Source: JBGASG01 sp046328035
Lineage (GTDB): Bacteria > Cyanobacteriota > Vampirovibrionia > Obscuribacterales > Obscuribacteraceae
Reading direction: 5' to 3'
Assembly: GCA_046328035.1 (NCBI GenBank)
Contig: JAXLXI010000002.1
Coordinates: 406,553-470,552, forward strand
Length of the DNA: 64,000 nucleotides
A model generated the notes under the pieces. That model was given only the letters and a program-made list of their open reading frames with translations, was not told the origin of the DNA and ran no database searches. A program made the position numbers and the translations under genes. Below, in pieces: positions 51,127 through 60,055 of the stretch. How positions within the stretch are numbered: the stretch's first letter is position 1; every line of letters begins with the position of its first letter.

Positions 51127-51690
51127 ATGTTGCACCGTATGCAGTACCAACTGGCAGCGACCGGGCTGATGTTGGCGCTGGCGATGCCGTTTCTGGGCGG
51201 ATGCACCACCTCCGGTTCGCCGGAAGATGGGGACTCGAAGTGGGTGAGCGTACCCAAGCTATCCGCCAACACGATTCAGCTGGACGAGGGACACAACTCC
51301 GCCAGCGGCGGCGACTCCGTACCCTACGTGATTGACGCCACCAGTGCGTTATCCGTTGATCCCAACGGCTACACGGTGCCCATCTTGCCCGGCACCGGCA
51401 TCTCGGAACCCAATTGCATGCATCTGACGCGCGGAACCGACTTCTACTTCCGCATCCCGTGGGACGGTCACAAACCGGTGACTCTCTCGACGGCAACACT
51501 GACAAACTTGAAGGACAAAGCGCCGTTCCCCGGCTTCAAGCCCGGCGAGTACTGGATACTCGGCATCGGCAAAGATAAGGGCGACAAGGATATTCAGCTG
51601 CAAGTCATGTGGGCGGCGACGATCAAGGTATTGGACAAGCCGCCTCAGAAAAAGGGCGCAAAACCGGCGACGCACAGTGGAAGAAATTGA
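51127..51690 (+). CDS. Lipoprotein of unknown function
   Basis: The product has 187 residues. The signal sequence MLHRMQYQLAATGLMLALAM ends in the lipobox FLGGC (Cys about 26). The mature domain has beta-rich blocks NTIQLDEGHNS, VPYVIDATSALSVD, YTVPILPGTGISEPNC, TDFYFRIPWDGHKPVT and GEYWILGIGKDKGDKDIQLQ, with a basic C-terminal tail. It lies between the M20 enzyme (13 bp upstream) and the ADP-ribosylglycohydrolase, whose start overlaps its end by 14 bp, so a polycistronic transcript is likely. Family not recognised. Confidence 0.65.
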   Translation: MLHRMQYQLAATGLMLALAMPFLGGCTTSGSPEDGDSKWVSVPKLSANTIQLDEGHNSASGGDSVPYVIDATSALSVDPNGYTVPILPGTGISEPNCMHLTRGTDFYFRIPWDGHKPVTLSTATLTNLKDKAPFPGFKPGEYWILGIGKDKGDKDIQLQVMWAATIKVLDKPPQKKGAKPATHSGRN

Positions 51691-52630
51691 ACGATATCGC
51701 GGCTGCCTGCTAGGACTGGCCAGCGGTGACGCGGTCGGGACGACTCTGGAATTTAAGAAGCCGGGGACCTTCGAGCCAATCGATGATCTGGTGGGCGGCG
51801 GTCCGTTTGCTCTGCCCGCCGGACATTGGACTGACGACACGTCCATGGCGCTGTGCCTGGCGGAAAGCCTGGTCGAACGCCAGCGCTTCGATGCCAAAGA
51901 CCAGCTTGAGCGCTATGTGCGCTGGTGGAAGGACGGGTACTTGAGCAGCACCGGCGAGTGTTTCGACATCGGCGGCACCACCAAGCGAGCACTCGCGCAC
52001 TTTCAAATCACCGGCGACCCCTTCTCGGGGCGTGACGACGAACGCTCGGCAGGAAACGGAGCCATCATGCGCTTGGCGCCCGTACCGATGTTTTACGCTA
52101 GACAATCGACGCTGGCCATAACCGAATCGGGACAGAGCTCGCGCACCACCCATGGTGCTTTGCTCTGCATAGACGCGTGCCGCTATTTCGGCGCTTTAAT
52201 CGCCGGCGTCCTTTCTGGTGCCGGAAAGGACGAACTGCTGTCCGAGATGTACAGCCCCGTTGCCGGATACTTCGACCAGAACCCGCTTGCCAACCCAATT
52301 GCCGCCATCGCACGTGGGTCGTTCAAGCAAAAGGAGCCGCCCCAGATCCGCGGCACCGGTTTCGTAGTCGACTCGCTGGAAGCCGCGCTCTGGGCTTTTC
52401 ACAAGAGCGAAGACTTTCGGCACGGCTGTTTGCTGGCAGTTAATTTAGGCGATGACGCCGACACGACCGGCGCGGTCTACGGGCAGATTGCCGGCGCCTA
52501 TTATGGCGAGCACGGCATCCCCGAATCATGGCGCCTCAAGCTGGCGATGCGCGACCGCATCGAAGCTCTGGCGACGCGCCTGTACGAGCTGGCGGCCTGC
52601 TCTTCGTCACCCTACTTCGAACAAATGTAG
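51677..52630 (+). CDS. ADP-ribosylglycohydrolase family protein (DraG-like)
   Basis: The product has 317 residues; the GTG start overlaps the lipoprotein gene by 14 bp. Motifs are YRGCLLGLASGDAVGTTLEF, GHWTDDTSMALCLAESL (Thr-Asp-Asp metal ligands), GNGAIMRLAPV, and NLGDDADTTGAVYGQIAGA (second Asp-Asp/Thr metal set). These define the dinuclear-Mg ADP-ribosylhydrolases that remove ADP-ribose from proteins or nucleic acids. No ADP-ribosyltransferase partner is in the window, so the target is unknown. The full length suggests an active enzyme. Confidence 0.9.
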   Translation: MEEIERYRGCLLGLASGDAVGTTLEFKKPGTFEPIDDLVGGGPFALPAGHWTDDTSMALCLAESLVERQRFDAKDQLERYVRWWKDGYLSSTGECFDIGGTTKRALAHFQITGDPFSGRDDERSAGNGAIMRLAPVPMFYARQSTLAITESGQSSRTTHGALLCIDACRYFGALIAGVLSGAGKDELLSEMYSPVAGYFDQNPLANPIAAIARGSFKQKEPPQIRGTGFVVDSLEAALWAFHKSEDFRHGCLLAVNLGDDADTTGAVYGQIAGAYYGEHGIPESWRLKLAMRDRIEALATRLYELAACSSSPYFEQM

Positions 52631-52657
52631 CCGGTCCCGCCCCTACGTCATTCCGGG

Positions 52658-52693
52658 AGCCCGTGATATTTTGGCGCCAGAACATCACGGGCT
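52658..52693 (+). terminator. Hairpin after the ADP-ribosylglycohydrolase gene
   Basis: AGCCCGTGAT (52658-52667) pairs perfectly with ATCACGGGCT (52684-52693); the loop holds TGGCGCCA, itself a palindrome. It lies 28 bp after the stop codon. There is no immediate T-tract, so termination is plausible but not certain. Confidence 0.5.
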
Positions 52694-52695
52694 GA

Positions 52696-52792
52696 TCGAA
52701 GCCCGCTTCTGTCAAGTTTTCGGCGGGATCAGTTGACAAAACCCCGGTCGAAGCCCGCATCTGTCAAGTTTTCGGCGGGATAAGATGACAAA
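52696..52792. repeat. Two near-identical 45-bp direct repeats, 52-bp period
   Basis: Units 52696-52740 and 52748-52792 share about 42 of 45 positions, including an identical CTGTCAAGTTTTCGGCGGGA core. Each unit can fold CCCGC against GCGGG. On the minus strand each carries TTGACAGA, which resembles a -35 box. The units immediately follow the hairpin at 52658-52693. Confidence 0.8.
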
Positions 52793-52906
52793 TTTATTGC
52801 TATCTGCTGTAGTATAACGAGGCAAACAAAAAAGAGTGCCGGCCGCAGTTCCCAGAAGGCTCTCGCCTGCCAGAATCCTGCGACCGTGCATTCTAGATTG
52901 CTCAGC

Positions 52907-53248
52907 CTAGCTGGCGCCGGCGGCGTTGTCGTTGCCGTCACTCGCCTTCTTCTTGGGCTGCATGACGACGAAGAACGCGAAGCCGCTGACGAAGGTGCAG
53001 AGCACCAGCGACACGGCCCACGACCACATGTGAGGCAGTCCGACTTGGACGAGCAAGCCGGTGAGCGCGGGCACGAGGAACGCGCCGCATCCCCAGCCGA
53101 TGAACAACACCGCCAGCGCGAGCGGCCAGTACTTGCCGAGGCTGCCGTAGCGCGCCTCAACCAGTTTGCTGACCAGTCCACCGCCGATGAACGAGGCACC
53201 GGCGATGGCGAGGGGCAGCAGGTCTGCGATTTCCGGATCGACTTGCAT
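52907..53248 (-). CDS. Small three-helix membrane protein
   Basis: The product is 113 residues from the ATG preceded by GGAGAAAC. Three hydrophobic segments are visible: LLPLAIAGASFIGGGLV, YWPLALAVLFIGWGCGAFLV and WSWAVSLVLCTFVSGFAFFV, followed by a charged tail with KKKASDGNDN. It is the last gene of a three-gene minus-strand operon with 40-bp gaps (54389 to 52907). No family recognised; a small integral membrane protein is the safest description. Confidence 0.6.
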   Translation of the reverse strand: MQVDPEIADLLPLAIAGASFIGGGLVSKLVEARYGSLGKYWPLALAVLFIGWGCGAFLVPALTGLLVQVGLPHMWSWAVSLVLCTFVSGFAFFVVMQPKKKASDGNDNAAGAS

Positions 53249-53288
53249 GCGAGTTTCTCCAGGTTGTGCGGACTTCTGACGACCAGCG

Positions 53289-53720
53289 TCAGAAGCCGGC
53301 TGCGAAAGTGCGGTCGTATTCCACCCAGACGCGGAACGAACCATCGTCGTCCGGATACGGGTTGATCTCGAACTTGACGCCTCGACCAGCCAGCGAGTCG
53401 CGGGCTTTCTCGAGTTCATCCGGTGTGGGGAATTTCCGGATGCGCGAGTTCGTGCCTGGCGCGATGGTGCCTTTGCAGGTGTTGCGCTCCAGGTCCTCGA
53501 GAAGCTTCGCCGTCCACGACTGCGTTGCGGCAGGCGCGGCGGCGGAGGTAGCATTCGCACGCCGCAGGGCAGTGCGAATTTCGTCGTAGGCGCCGTTCAC
53601 ATGCAACCACAGCATGCTGCGGTCGAGGAGCGGGGGTGTGCGTTCGACGAAGTTCGGATTGACGATCAGCCGCATGTAGGGCACGCGGGTGGGCAATCCG
53701 ATTTCGGGTGCGTGTAGCAT
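53289..53720 (-). CDS. Hypothetical protein, middle gene of a three-gene operon
   Basis: The product has 143 residues with GAAGGAAA upstream of its ATG. Soluble. N-terminal PYMRLIVNPNFVERTPPLLD is followed by an Ala-rich helix and a compact C-terminal alpha/beta part (NTCKGTIAPGTNSRIRKFPT, FEINPYPDDDGSFRVWVEYD). The gaps to its neighbours are about 40 bp on both sides. No family recognised. Confidence 0.55.
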   Translation of the reverse strand: MLHAPEIGLPTRVPYMRLIVNPNFVERTPPLLDRSMLWLHVNGAYDEIRTALRRANATSAAAPAATQSWTAKLLEDLERNTCKGTIAPGTNSRIRKFPTPDELEKARDSLAGRGVKFEINPYPDDDGSFRVWVEYDRTFAAGF

Positions 53721-53759
53721 TGGGACGTTTCCTTCTTGTTTTTCAGTCCACCCGACCGC

Positions 53760-54389
53760 TCATGCGGAATCGGGCAGGCTGCTGAGCACTTCCAGCGCCC
53801 GCTGCGGGTCGCGGAATTCCTCAGGACCGAGGTGAATTGCCGAAGCCGGGACATCGCCGCCGGGGAGGACATTGCACAGCCCGAGATTCGCCGCGTCGAG
53901 CAGCGAACACGAGACCGCCTTGCCATCGAGCAGCGCCCGGGCAAGCTTCTCCAGAGCGGTGAGATTCGTCTTGTCGTGAGCCCGCAGCGCAACGTTCTTG
54001 CCGCTGTTGTCGGCGAACGTCACGGTGCACCCTGGCGTTTCTTCCATGGTGACTGCGAACACCGACACGTCATCCGGGTGAGCCGGGTTGACGATGACGA
54101 TCTTGCCGCTGCCGATGCCGCGCGCCTTGGCGGTATCGCTCCAGTCGACGTCGAACCCGTAGACGCCGCCATCCCGCGAGGGTCTGGAGTCGTTGGTCTC
54201 GGTGGATTGAACGAGATCGCCGTCGACCGACAGGACATAGTCGCGATCGGCGATGAAGCCGACGTACATGCCCGCGTCGGCGGCGCAAGAGACGGTGCCG
54301 CTCATGCCGCGGAAGCCTTCGCCGCGGTTGTAGAGGCGAGTCGTGTGGTCAACGGCGCCGACGATGTTGATGCTGAATTTGTCGTTCAT
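53760..54389 (-). CDS. Hypothetical beta-rich protein, first gene of a three-gene operon
   Basis: The product is 209 residues from the ATG preceded by CTGGAGAAGACC; the upstream in-frame extension has no family-like character. It has no signal peptide. The first ~130 residues look beta-rich (KFSINIVGAVDHTTRLYNRG, GMYVGFIADRDYVLSVDGDL, GKIVIVNPAHPDDVSVFAVT). The rest is helical with KTNLTALEKLARALLDGKAV. A possible regulatory hairpin lies about 110-145 bp upstream. Function not recognised. Confidence 0.55.
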   Translation of the reverse strand: MNDKFSINIVGAVDHTTRLYNRGEGFRGMSGTVSCAADAGMYVGFIADRDYVLSVDGDLVQSTETNDSRPSRDGGVYGFDVDWSDTAKARGIGSGKIVIVNPAHPDDVSVFAVTMEETPGCTVTFADNSGKNVALRAHDKTNLTALEKLARALLDGKAVSCSLLDAANLGLCNVLPGGDVPASAIHLGPEEFRDPQRALEVLSSLPDSA

Positions 54390-54855
54390 GGTCTTCTCCA
54401 GTTCAGATGTTTGCGGCAGGAATGATTCCCTGCCGTTAGGCGTGACTCTGCTGCTTGTACATAACCTTCCTAGCTCGCACAACCAATCACGCGGGAACGC
54501 AGCATCTGCACGCCATTCAGCGTGTGGGAGATGCATGTGTAGCCGTGATGTGATTGGAGATTTCTTGACGCGAGAGTGAAAGCGAGAGGTGTGCTTTAGA
54601 GATGCTTTTTTGATACCAGGATCGTCTTCAGGATCTTGTCAAAGATTGTGAAACACGCCTTCTTTACAACTCGACATTTTTAGGCTGGTTGGTAATTTTG
54701 GGCACCGGCCAGGCTTTCAGATCCGGGGGCACAGTTGGTCGAGCTGCACCAGCTTTTTGGCACCAGATTCGCCACCACGTTGCAGCATTAAACTTGGCGA
54801 TATGCATGTAGCGACGATCAGGCAGGCTGCACGAAGCGCGCCAATTTCGCCATAC
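54390..54855. other. Intergenic region with a compound hairpin
   Basis: The 466 bases lie between the start of a minus-strand operon and the stop of the D-amino-acid oxidase gene. A hairpin at 54502-54534 has an outer stem GCATCT/AGATGC and an inner stem CACGC/GCGTG with a 6-nt loop. It is in the probable leader or promoter of the operon beginning at 54389. I see no gene in the segment. Confidence 0.45.
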
Positions 54856-55863
54856 TCACGTGCAAGTTTTGTGACCCGAAAAGCTCTCCACGAGCTGCGC
54901 TACTTCCAAAGCACACCCCCAGGACAATGTCACTCCAGCGCCACCATGTCCATAGTTGTGGACAACCGTCTCATCGTCAGACAGTCGCTCCGCTTCCAGT
55001 CGCACTGCCGGTCGGCACGGTCGCAGCCCACTGGCTGAACCGACTACCTCGATGTCTGCCAGCTCGGGGCACATGCTGCGGCAATCGTTCAAAATTCGCT
55101 CCACCTCGGTGTTCTCGACACCCTCGGCGGTAAAGTCCTCTTCGAACGTTCCTCCCAAAACAACTTCTCTTTCGCGGGGCACCACCATGCGAAATCGGCT
55201 GTGGTTGCTTTCGTCGAGCAACACCGTTTGCGGCACCAGGGGTCCGTTTACTTTCACACGCACGACCTGCCCTTTGACGCCGACCAGCGTCTCGTCCGGC
55301 ACCAGTTCGCGGGCTCCCAGACCCGTGCAGTTGATGTACATCGAAGCTAACTGTGGCTCGGTGTCGACGTCCGGCACCGGATGGTGCTGAAGCCCGACAA
55401 TCGGCACTTCGTAAATGCTGATGCCGGACAGCTCGCACTCTTTCATGAGAAACGGCATGTACATGCCCATATCAATGACAAATGTGTTAAACGAAACGGC
55501 ATGAGTCACGCCTGCAGGCGCGGCGTCTGCAACCACCGGACCTTCGCGATATTCTTCGGTGACCGACGCAAAGCCCGGCGGCTCAAAGTCTCCCTGGTAG
55601 TAGCGCACCAATCTCCGTTTGCGAACTCCAGCTTGCGGCGCCTCCACTGCTAATCTGGCGAACTCGCTGAATGACTGGGCTGCCCACGATTGCACTCTCT
55701 CCAGAGGCTGCGCCGCGTATGGATACCAGAAAGCCGCCGCCACGTCCGAAACGGTGTTTGGAGTGCGGTGCTTAGTGACAATGGAGACCTGATGTCCGCG
55801 ACGATGCAGCACCAGTGCCGTCGTCAGTCCGATCACTCCCGCTCCGAAAACGATGACGTACAT
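54856..55863 (-). CDS. D-amino-acid oxidase (FAD-dependent)
   Basis: The product has 335 residues. The N-terminal Rossmann motif is YVIVFGAGVIGLTTALVL, and AAAFWYPYAA is typical of the family. Near 180-190, INCTGLGARELVPDE is the second FAD-contact region, and GLRPCRPAVRLEAER plus VVHNYGHGGAGVTLSWGCA near the C-terminus are DAO/D-aspartate-oxidase signatures (substrate-binding Arg and FAD contacts). It oxidises D-amino acids to keto acids, ammonia and hydrogen peroxide. There is no peroxisomal-type tail relevance in bacteria. It starts 3 bp after the aldo/keto reductase stop, so the two share an operon. Confidence 0.88.
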   Translation of the reverse strand: MYVIVFGAGVIGLTTALVLHRRGHQVSIVTKHRTPNTVSDVAAAFWYPYAAQPLERVQSWAAQSFSEFARLAVEAPQAGVRKRRLVRYYQGDFEPPGFASVTEEYREGPVVADAAPAGVTHAVSFNTFVIDMGMYMPFLMKECELSGISIYEVPIVGLQHHPVPDVDTEPQLASMYINCTGLGARELVPDETLVGVKGQVVRVKVNGPLVPQTVLLDESNHSRFRMVVPREREVVLGGTFEEDFTAEGVENTEVERILNDCRSMCPELADIEVVGSASGLRPCRPAVRLEAERLSDDETVVHNYGHGGAGVTLSWGCALEVAQLVESFSGHKTCT

Positions 55864-55866
55864 GCT

Positions 55867-56856
55867 CTATCTCTCGACTTTGGCCATTTGTTCAGGCGAG
55901 TAGCGCGGACCGGAAGTCTTTTCAGCAATAGCGGAGAGCTGCTTCAGCTCATTTTCAGTGAGAGAAACTTTGACAGACTGCGCGTTTTCATTGAGATACT
56001 TCAATCGTTTGGTGCCGGGAATCGGAATGATATCGTCGCCTTGAGCAAGCACCCACGCCAACGCAATCTGTGCCGGACGCGCATTGTGATGCGCGGCAAC
56101 GGACTCGACAATCGACACCAGATCGAGGTTGCGCTGGAAGTTTTCACCCTGATAGCGCGGGTCGATGCGCCGATAGTCGCCCTCCGGTATCTGATCGAAA
56201 GACTTGATTTCGCCGGTGAGAAACCCGCGTCCCAGCGGGCAGAACGCCACAAGTCCGATGCCCAGTTCGCGCAAGACGGGGATAATGCGCTCTTCCAGTC
56301 CGCGCTCCCAGAGCGAATATTCAGATTGCAACGCCGAGATTTTGCGTGTTCTCTGGGCGCGCTTCAGTGTCTCCGGACCAGCCTCGGATAAGCCCAGAAA
56401 GCGCACCTTGCCGGCATCGACCACTTCGCCCATGGCGCCAACCACTTCTTCAATCGGGACATTGGGATCGACGCGATGCTGATACCAGAGGTCGACATAA
56501 TCAAGCCCCAGCCGGGTCAGCGATTGGTCTATGACCTTCTTCAGATGCTCCGGACGGCTGTCCGTATCGTGAGGCGGCTTGTCTGTGATGCGGAAACCAA
56601 ACTTGGTCGCCACCACAACTTCGTCTCGGCGTCTGCCTTTGAGCGCCTGTCCCAGCAGTTTCTCATTGGTATAAGGTCCGTAAACTTCGGCGGTGTCGAG
56701 AAAATTGACGCCCTGGTCAAGCGCCGCGTGGATAACCTTGATCGACTCTGCGTCGTCGCGCTCGCTTGCCTGTCCGTAGGACTGGCTCATTCCCATAAGA
56801 CCTAGCCCGATGGCGCTTACTTCCAGCCCCTCAGAACCCAACTTCCGCTTCTGCAT
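55867..56856 (-). CDS. Aldo/keto reductase
   Basis: The product is 329 residues from the ATG giving MQKRKLGSEGLEVSAIGLGL. Catalytic tetrad landmarks of the family are visible: D in FLDTAEVYGPYTNEKLLGQA (with Y in AEVYG), K in VVATKFGF and H in LWYQHRVD. NADPH-binding near the end includes IPIPGTKRLKYLNEN. The closest named type is the YghZ/AKR13-like group of open-chain aldehyde/ketone reductases; the substrate is unknown. It lies directly upstream of the D-amino-acid oxidase. Confidence 0.9.
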   Translation of the reverse strand: MQKRKLGSEGLEVSAIGLGLMGMSQSYGQASERDDAESIKVIHAALDQGVNFLDTAEVYGPYTNEKLLGQALKGRRRDEVVVATKFGFRITDKPPHDTDSRPEHLKKVIDQSLTRLGLDYVDLWYQHRVDPNVPIEEVVGAMGEVVDAGKVRFLGLSEAGPETLKRAQRTRKISALQSEYSLWERGLEERIIPVLRELGIGLVAFCPLGRGFLTGEIKSFDQIPEGDYRRIDPRYQGENFQRNLDLVSIVESVAAHHNARPAQIALAWVLAQGDDIIPIPGTKRLKYLNENAQSVKVSLTENELKQLSAIAEKTSGPRYSPEQMAKVER

Positions 56857-56884
56857 ACAGACCCCACTGGCGACGAGTCGGCAA

Positions 56885-57956
56885 TTATAATGCGTTCCGG
56901 CAGAACTTATTCGGGTCGCTGGCGGCGTTCTTGCCCTGAGCAACTCGTTTTGCGATCGAGCCCCAGCGATAACCGCCCATGGTGCCATCCTGACGGATCA
57001 CCCGATGGCAGGGCACAGCCAGCGCGACACGATTGGATGCGCAGGCGCGGGCAACGGCGCGCACAGCCTTCGGTTGCCCGATGTCTTCGGCGACCTGGGT
57101 ATAAGTGCGGGTTTCCCAGCCGGTATCTTGCGTAGGTAACTCCATACCGTCTGCTGAAACGCCGTGCCCTTCAAGTCAACCGGTAGATCAGTGATGCGAA
57201 ACTCGCCGCCCGACAGATAGTTGGACAGCCGTTCTATCCAGTCTGTGAGCTCGCCCGGATTTTCTACAATTACCGCGGCAGAAAACTCTTCTTGCAGCTT
57301 GTCCAGCAATTCTTCTTGCCGGTCGCCGAACTGCAGGAAACAGAGCCCGCGCCCCGTTGCCGCCAGCAACAGCATGCCCAACGGCGAACGCACAAACGCG
57401 CAATTGATCACCTCGCCGGCGCCTCCGCGTTTGTAGGCTCCGGGCGTCATGCCCAGCTTGCGCGTACTGGTTTCGTACAAGCGGCTGCTGGAGCTGTAAC
57501 CGGCTTCGTAGAGAGCCTCTGTGACGGGTCGCCCGCCCTTCAGCTGTTGCTTCACAGCCTCTAACCGGCATTCTTCTGCGTACTCGCGCGGGCTCAGCCC
57601 GGTTGTCTTTTTGAATACTCGCTGCAAATGAAAGGGCTGGCACCAACTGCGGTACCAATCATGTTGAGGGTCACCGATTGATCTGATTCTCTTTGATGTA
57701 TTGCTGGACTTTTTCGACGAGCATTTCCGGTGTTCCTCTCAGTGTCGGGATGACGCGCGCAAGCCTCTGTAGCCCGCAGCGCGTGCGCTTCTTCCCGGGT
57801 CGCGAAAAACTGGACATTTTCGCGGTTGGGGCGGCGAGACGGGCATGAGGGGCGACAGTAGACTCTGGTGGTGCGCACGGCGAACACAAATCGTCCGTCG
57901 TGCGACTTGTCCTTGTCGCAAACTGCTTTCCACATGGATGTCTGTGTTGTTTTCAT
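56885..57956 (-). pseudogene. ada: Ada-type bifunctional alkylation-repair gene broken by several frameshifts
   Basis: All Ada domains can be read but in different frames. The N-terminal AdaA zinc module (WKAVCDKDKSHDGRFVFAVR, VYCRPSCPSRRPNREN) is followed by frame changes around GYR/CARHPD (about 57780-57755), an AraC-type HTH (VEKVQQYIKENQ...SVTLNMIG...SPF-HLQRVFKKTTGLSPREYAE) and then the methyltransferase domain. The methyltransferase changes frame again at IPAG/ETRTYTQVAEDIG (about 57110) before VPCHRVIRQDGTMGGY, which has the acceptor Cys. At least five single-base shifts are needed, several at short homopolymers. Either a decayed gene or sequencing errors. If intact it would repair O6-methylguanine and regulate the adaptive response. 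Confidence 0.8.
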
Positions 57957-58029
57957 GCGCCCATCTTATCCAGCGCTGGGGTGGACAACTATCCGGATGT
58001 TGCTTTCAAATCCCGTGGGCGTCCACCAG

Positions 58030-59955
58030 TTAAGGCAGCATCTCGCCCACGTAACCAGTTTTGACACCGCCGAACACAAACGAATAGGCATCGCCGATGC
58101 CGACCTGGCGCCGAAAACGAATGTCCCCAGACAGACCGTTCTTTAAATACGCGGGTCGGGGAGCGCCACCGCCGGGTCCCTGCGTGTAGACGGTGTAGGG
58201 CGGCGCTGGAATTGTCGAGGAGGCGAAATCGTCTTGTTTGGAGATCAAATTAGGAGCTCCCGGTCCGCCACTGCCGGTAGTTCCAGCACTTCGCTTTGCG
58301 GCTGATTGAAGCAGATCCAGTCTTCTTCTAGAGAACCGAGGAGTTGGCTGATAAGCGGATTGCCGTCCAGTCGCTCGCCGCCGTGCTTGCCACCACCTTT
58401 GGAGCCAAGGCAGCGAGACAGGTCGCGCACGTAGACATCAATCTTGTCCGTTCCTTCAACCTCGCCATCTGTCTTCAGCGCGCCTTTAAGCAGATAATCG
58501 CACGCTCTTGAACTTCCATGGTTGGGTCGCCTTGACGTTGCTCTTAACGCCGTCGTCCTTGGCAAACTCACCATAGAGCTGGTTTTCGCCAACAGTGGTG
58601 TAGGGATAAGGCTGAATTGTCTTGCTCACATACTTAGTCGTGCCGTTGTTATTGAACGTCAAAAATGTGCATGATGCCCGTCGGCAGAGTCCTATCAATT
58701 GCAGACCGCCGCTTTGAGGATCGATGGCTTTCCATGGAGTCGTGCTGGGTGATGGCGTATCCAGCGTCAGGCTGCTGAGCGCCAGCACAGAGTCAATGTC
58801 GACGTTCGACCCGCCGCAGCGCAACCAGTCATAAAGCGCCAGTCGGGTTACCTCAGATGCCGGGGCTGGGTTTTAGAAAACGGAATCAGCGCACCAAGCT
58901 GGCGTCACAAGAGCGGCTCCCTTTGGCACTTCCACAATGAAGTCGGCATTCTTCACCTGGTAAACGTCCATATCCTTGCTGGCCAGGCTTTTCCAGTTCC
59001 ACGCGTCGGCGGCATTAACCACCTCCGGAATCGGTCCATCCGGAAAACTGAGGGTCAGGGCGCCGGGCGCGGGACGCGGCGGCTCGCTGCTTCCCGCACA
59101 AGCACAGGCAGCATAAGTGACTGTCCAGGTCTTTCCTTGATCCGAAAACTGTTGGCTGGCTTCAGCCAGCACAACGCCGGGCATTTGATACGGGAGACCC
59201 GGCACAGCAGCCTTGAACTTGGTCTTATCGCACAGCCCCACCTTTCTGCCAACGGAGCCGAACACAAAGTCTTTTCCGCCATAAGGGATGTTCACTTCCG
59301 AGAGATAGCGGTTGTTCGACTCTTTGCCGGCGCAGGCTCCCTTCGACAAAGGCTTGGGCGCCGGAGTTCCAGTCTCAATGCCGCCTTCAACACCGCCCAA
59401 TGTGAGCCTCAGCGAACCAGTCACATAGGTCGAACCCTTTGCCTGGTTCTTCAAGTAAATGCGCTCCGCATCGTCGTATGGTCGGAGTATATTGCCGGCT
59501 TTGTCTTTCCCTGAGCCTCCGCTTTGAATAGCATTGGTCAGTTCCGTGACCAGGGCATCCTTGACCAACAACACATCGTTGTAGTCCTGCGTCGCCAGAT
59601 CAGTCATGAATGGGTCCGCCAACTCAGTGGCAATGATCAAGTCCAGTCGGGCAGTCGCCATCAACTCGTTGAGGCTGGTGACGTCCTGGTAATAGTCATC
59701 GTTGGCCTTGGTGTCTGAACCGGTCGGCGCCTCCGTCGACAGAGCGACGAAGCCAAACTGCTGCGTGTTCACCACTATGCGAGAAATGTCGTTGGCTGCC
59801 GCAAGAGCCGCTGCATCAATTGCGGTTCTGTGTTCGCTGCTAGATCGATTCATCGACATGTAGAGCAAGACGAACGCCACAACCACGATCAACACAATGG
59901 TTGTGGCAGCGATCAGCGCCAGAGTATTACCTTTTCTGGTCCTAGAGGCCACCAC
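58030..59955 (-). pseudogene. Family B5: TadG-like gene with multiple frameshifts
   Basis: From the start at 59955 the first ~350 codons are clean: KGNTLALIAATTIVLIVVVA anchor, AIDAAALAAANDISRI, SLNELMATAR, NIPYGGKDFVFGSVGRKVG and RPAPGALTLSFPDG. From about 58900 the frame breaks repeatedly. ALYDWLRCGGSNVDIDSV, FNNNGTTKYVSKTIQPYPYT, GGGKHGGERLDGNP and the cap KQDDFAS...SGDIRFRRQVGIGD...GYVGEM all survive, but in different frames, with out-of-frame patches around 58700-58740 and 58480-58600. Total length (~640 codons) matches a complete family B gene. It lies 100 bp after A4 on the same strand, mirroring A1-B1. Confidence 0.8.
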
Positions 59956-60055
59956 CTGAAAACCCTCCGATAATAACTCTGCTTGGGTACTATCAGTGTC
60001 TGTCTAAGAGCGGGACTAACTCTAGTTTACTACTGTCTTGACGTCAACTGATGAC

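Noticed and set aside
52696..52792. CRISPR-like repeat pair
   Set aside because: Only two units with a 7-bp spacer and no cas genes; a simple tandem duplication explains it.
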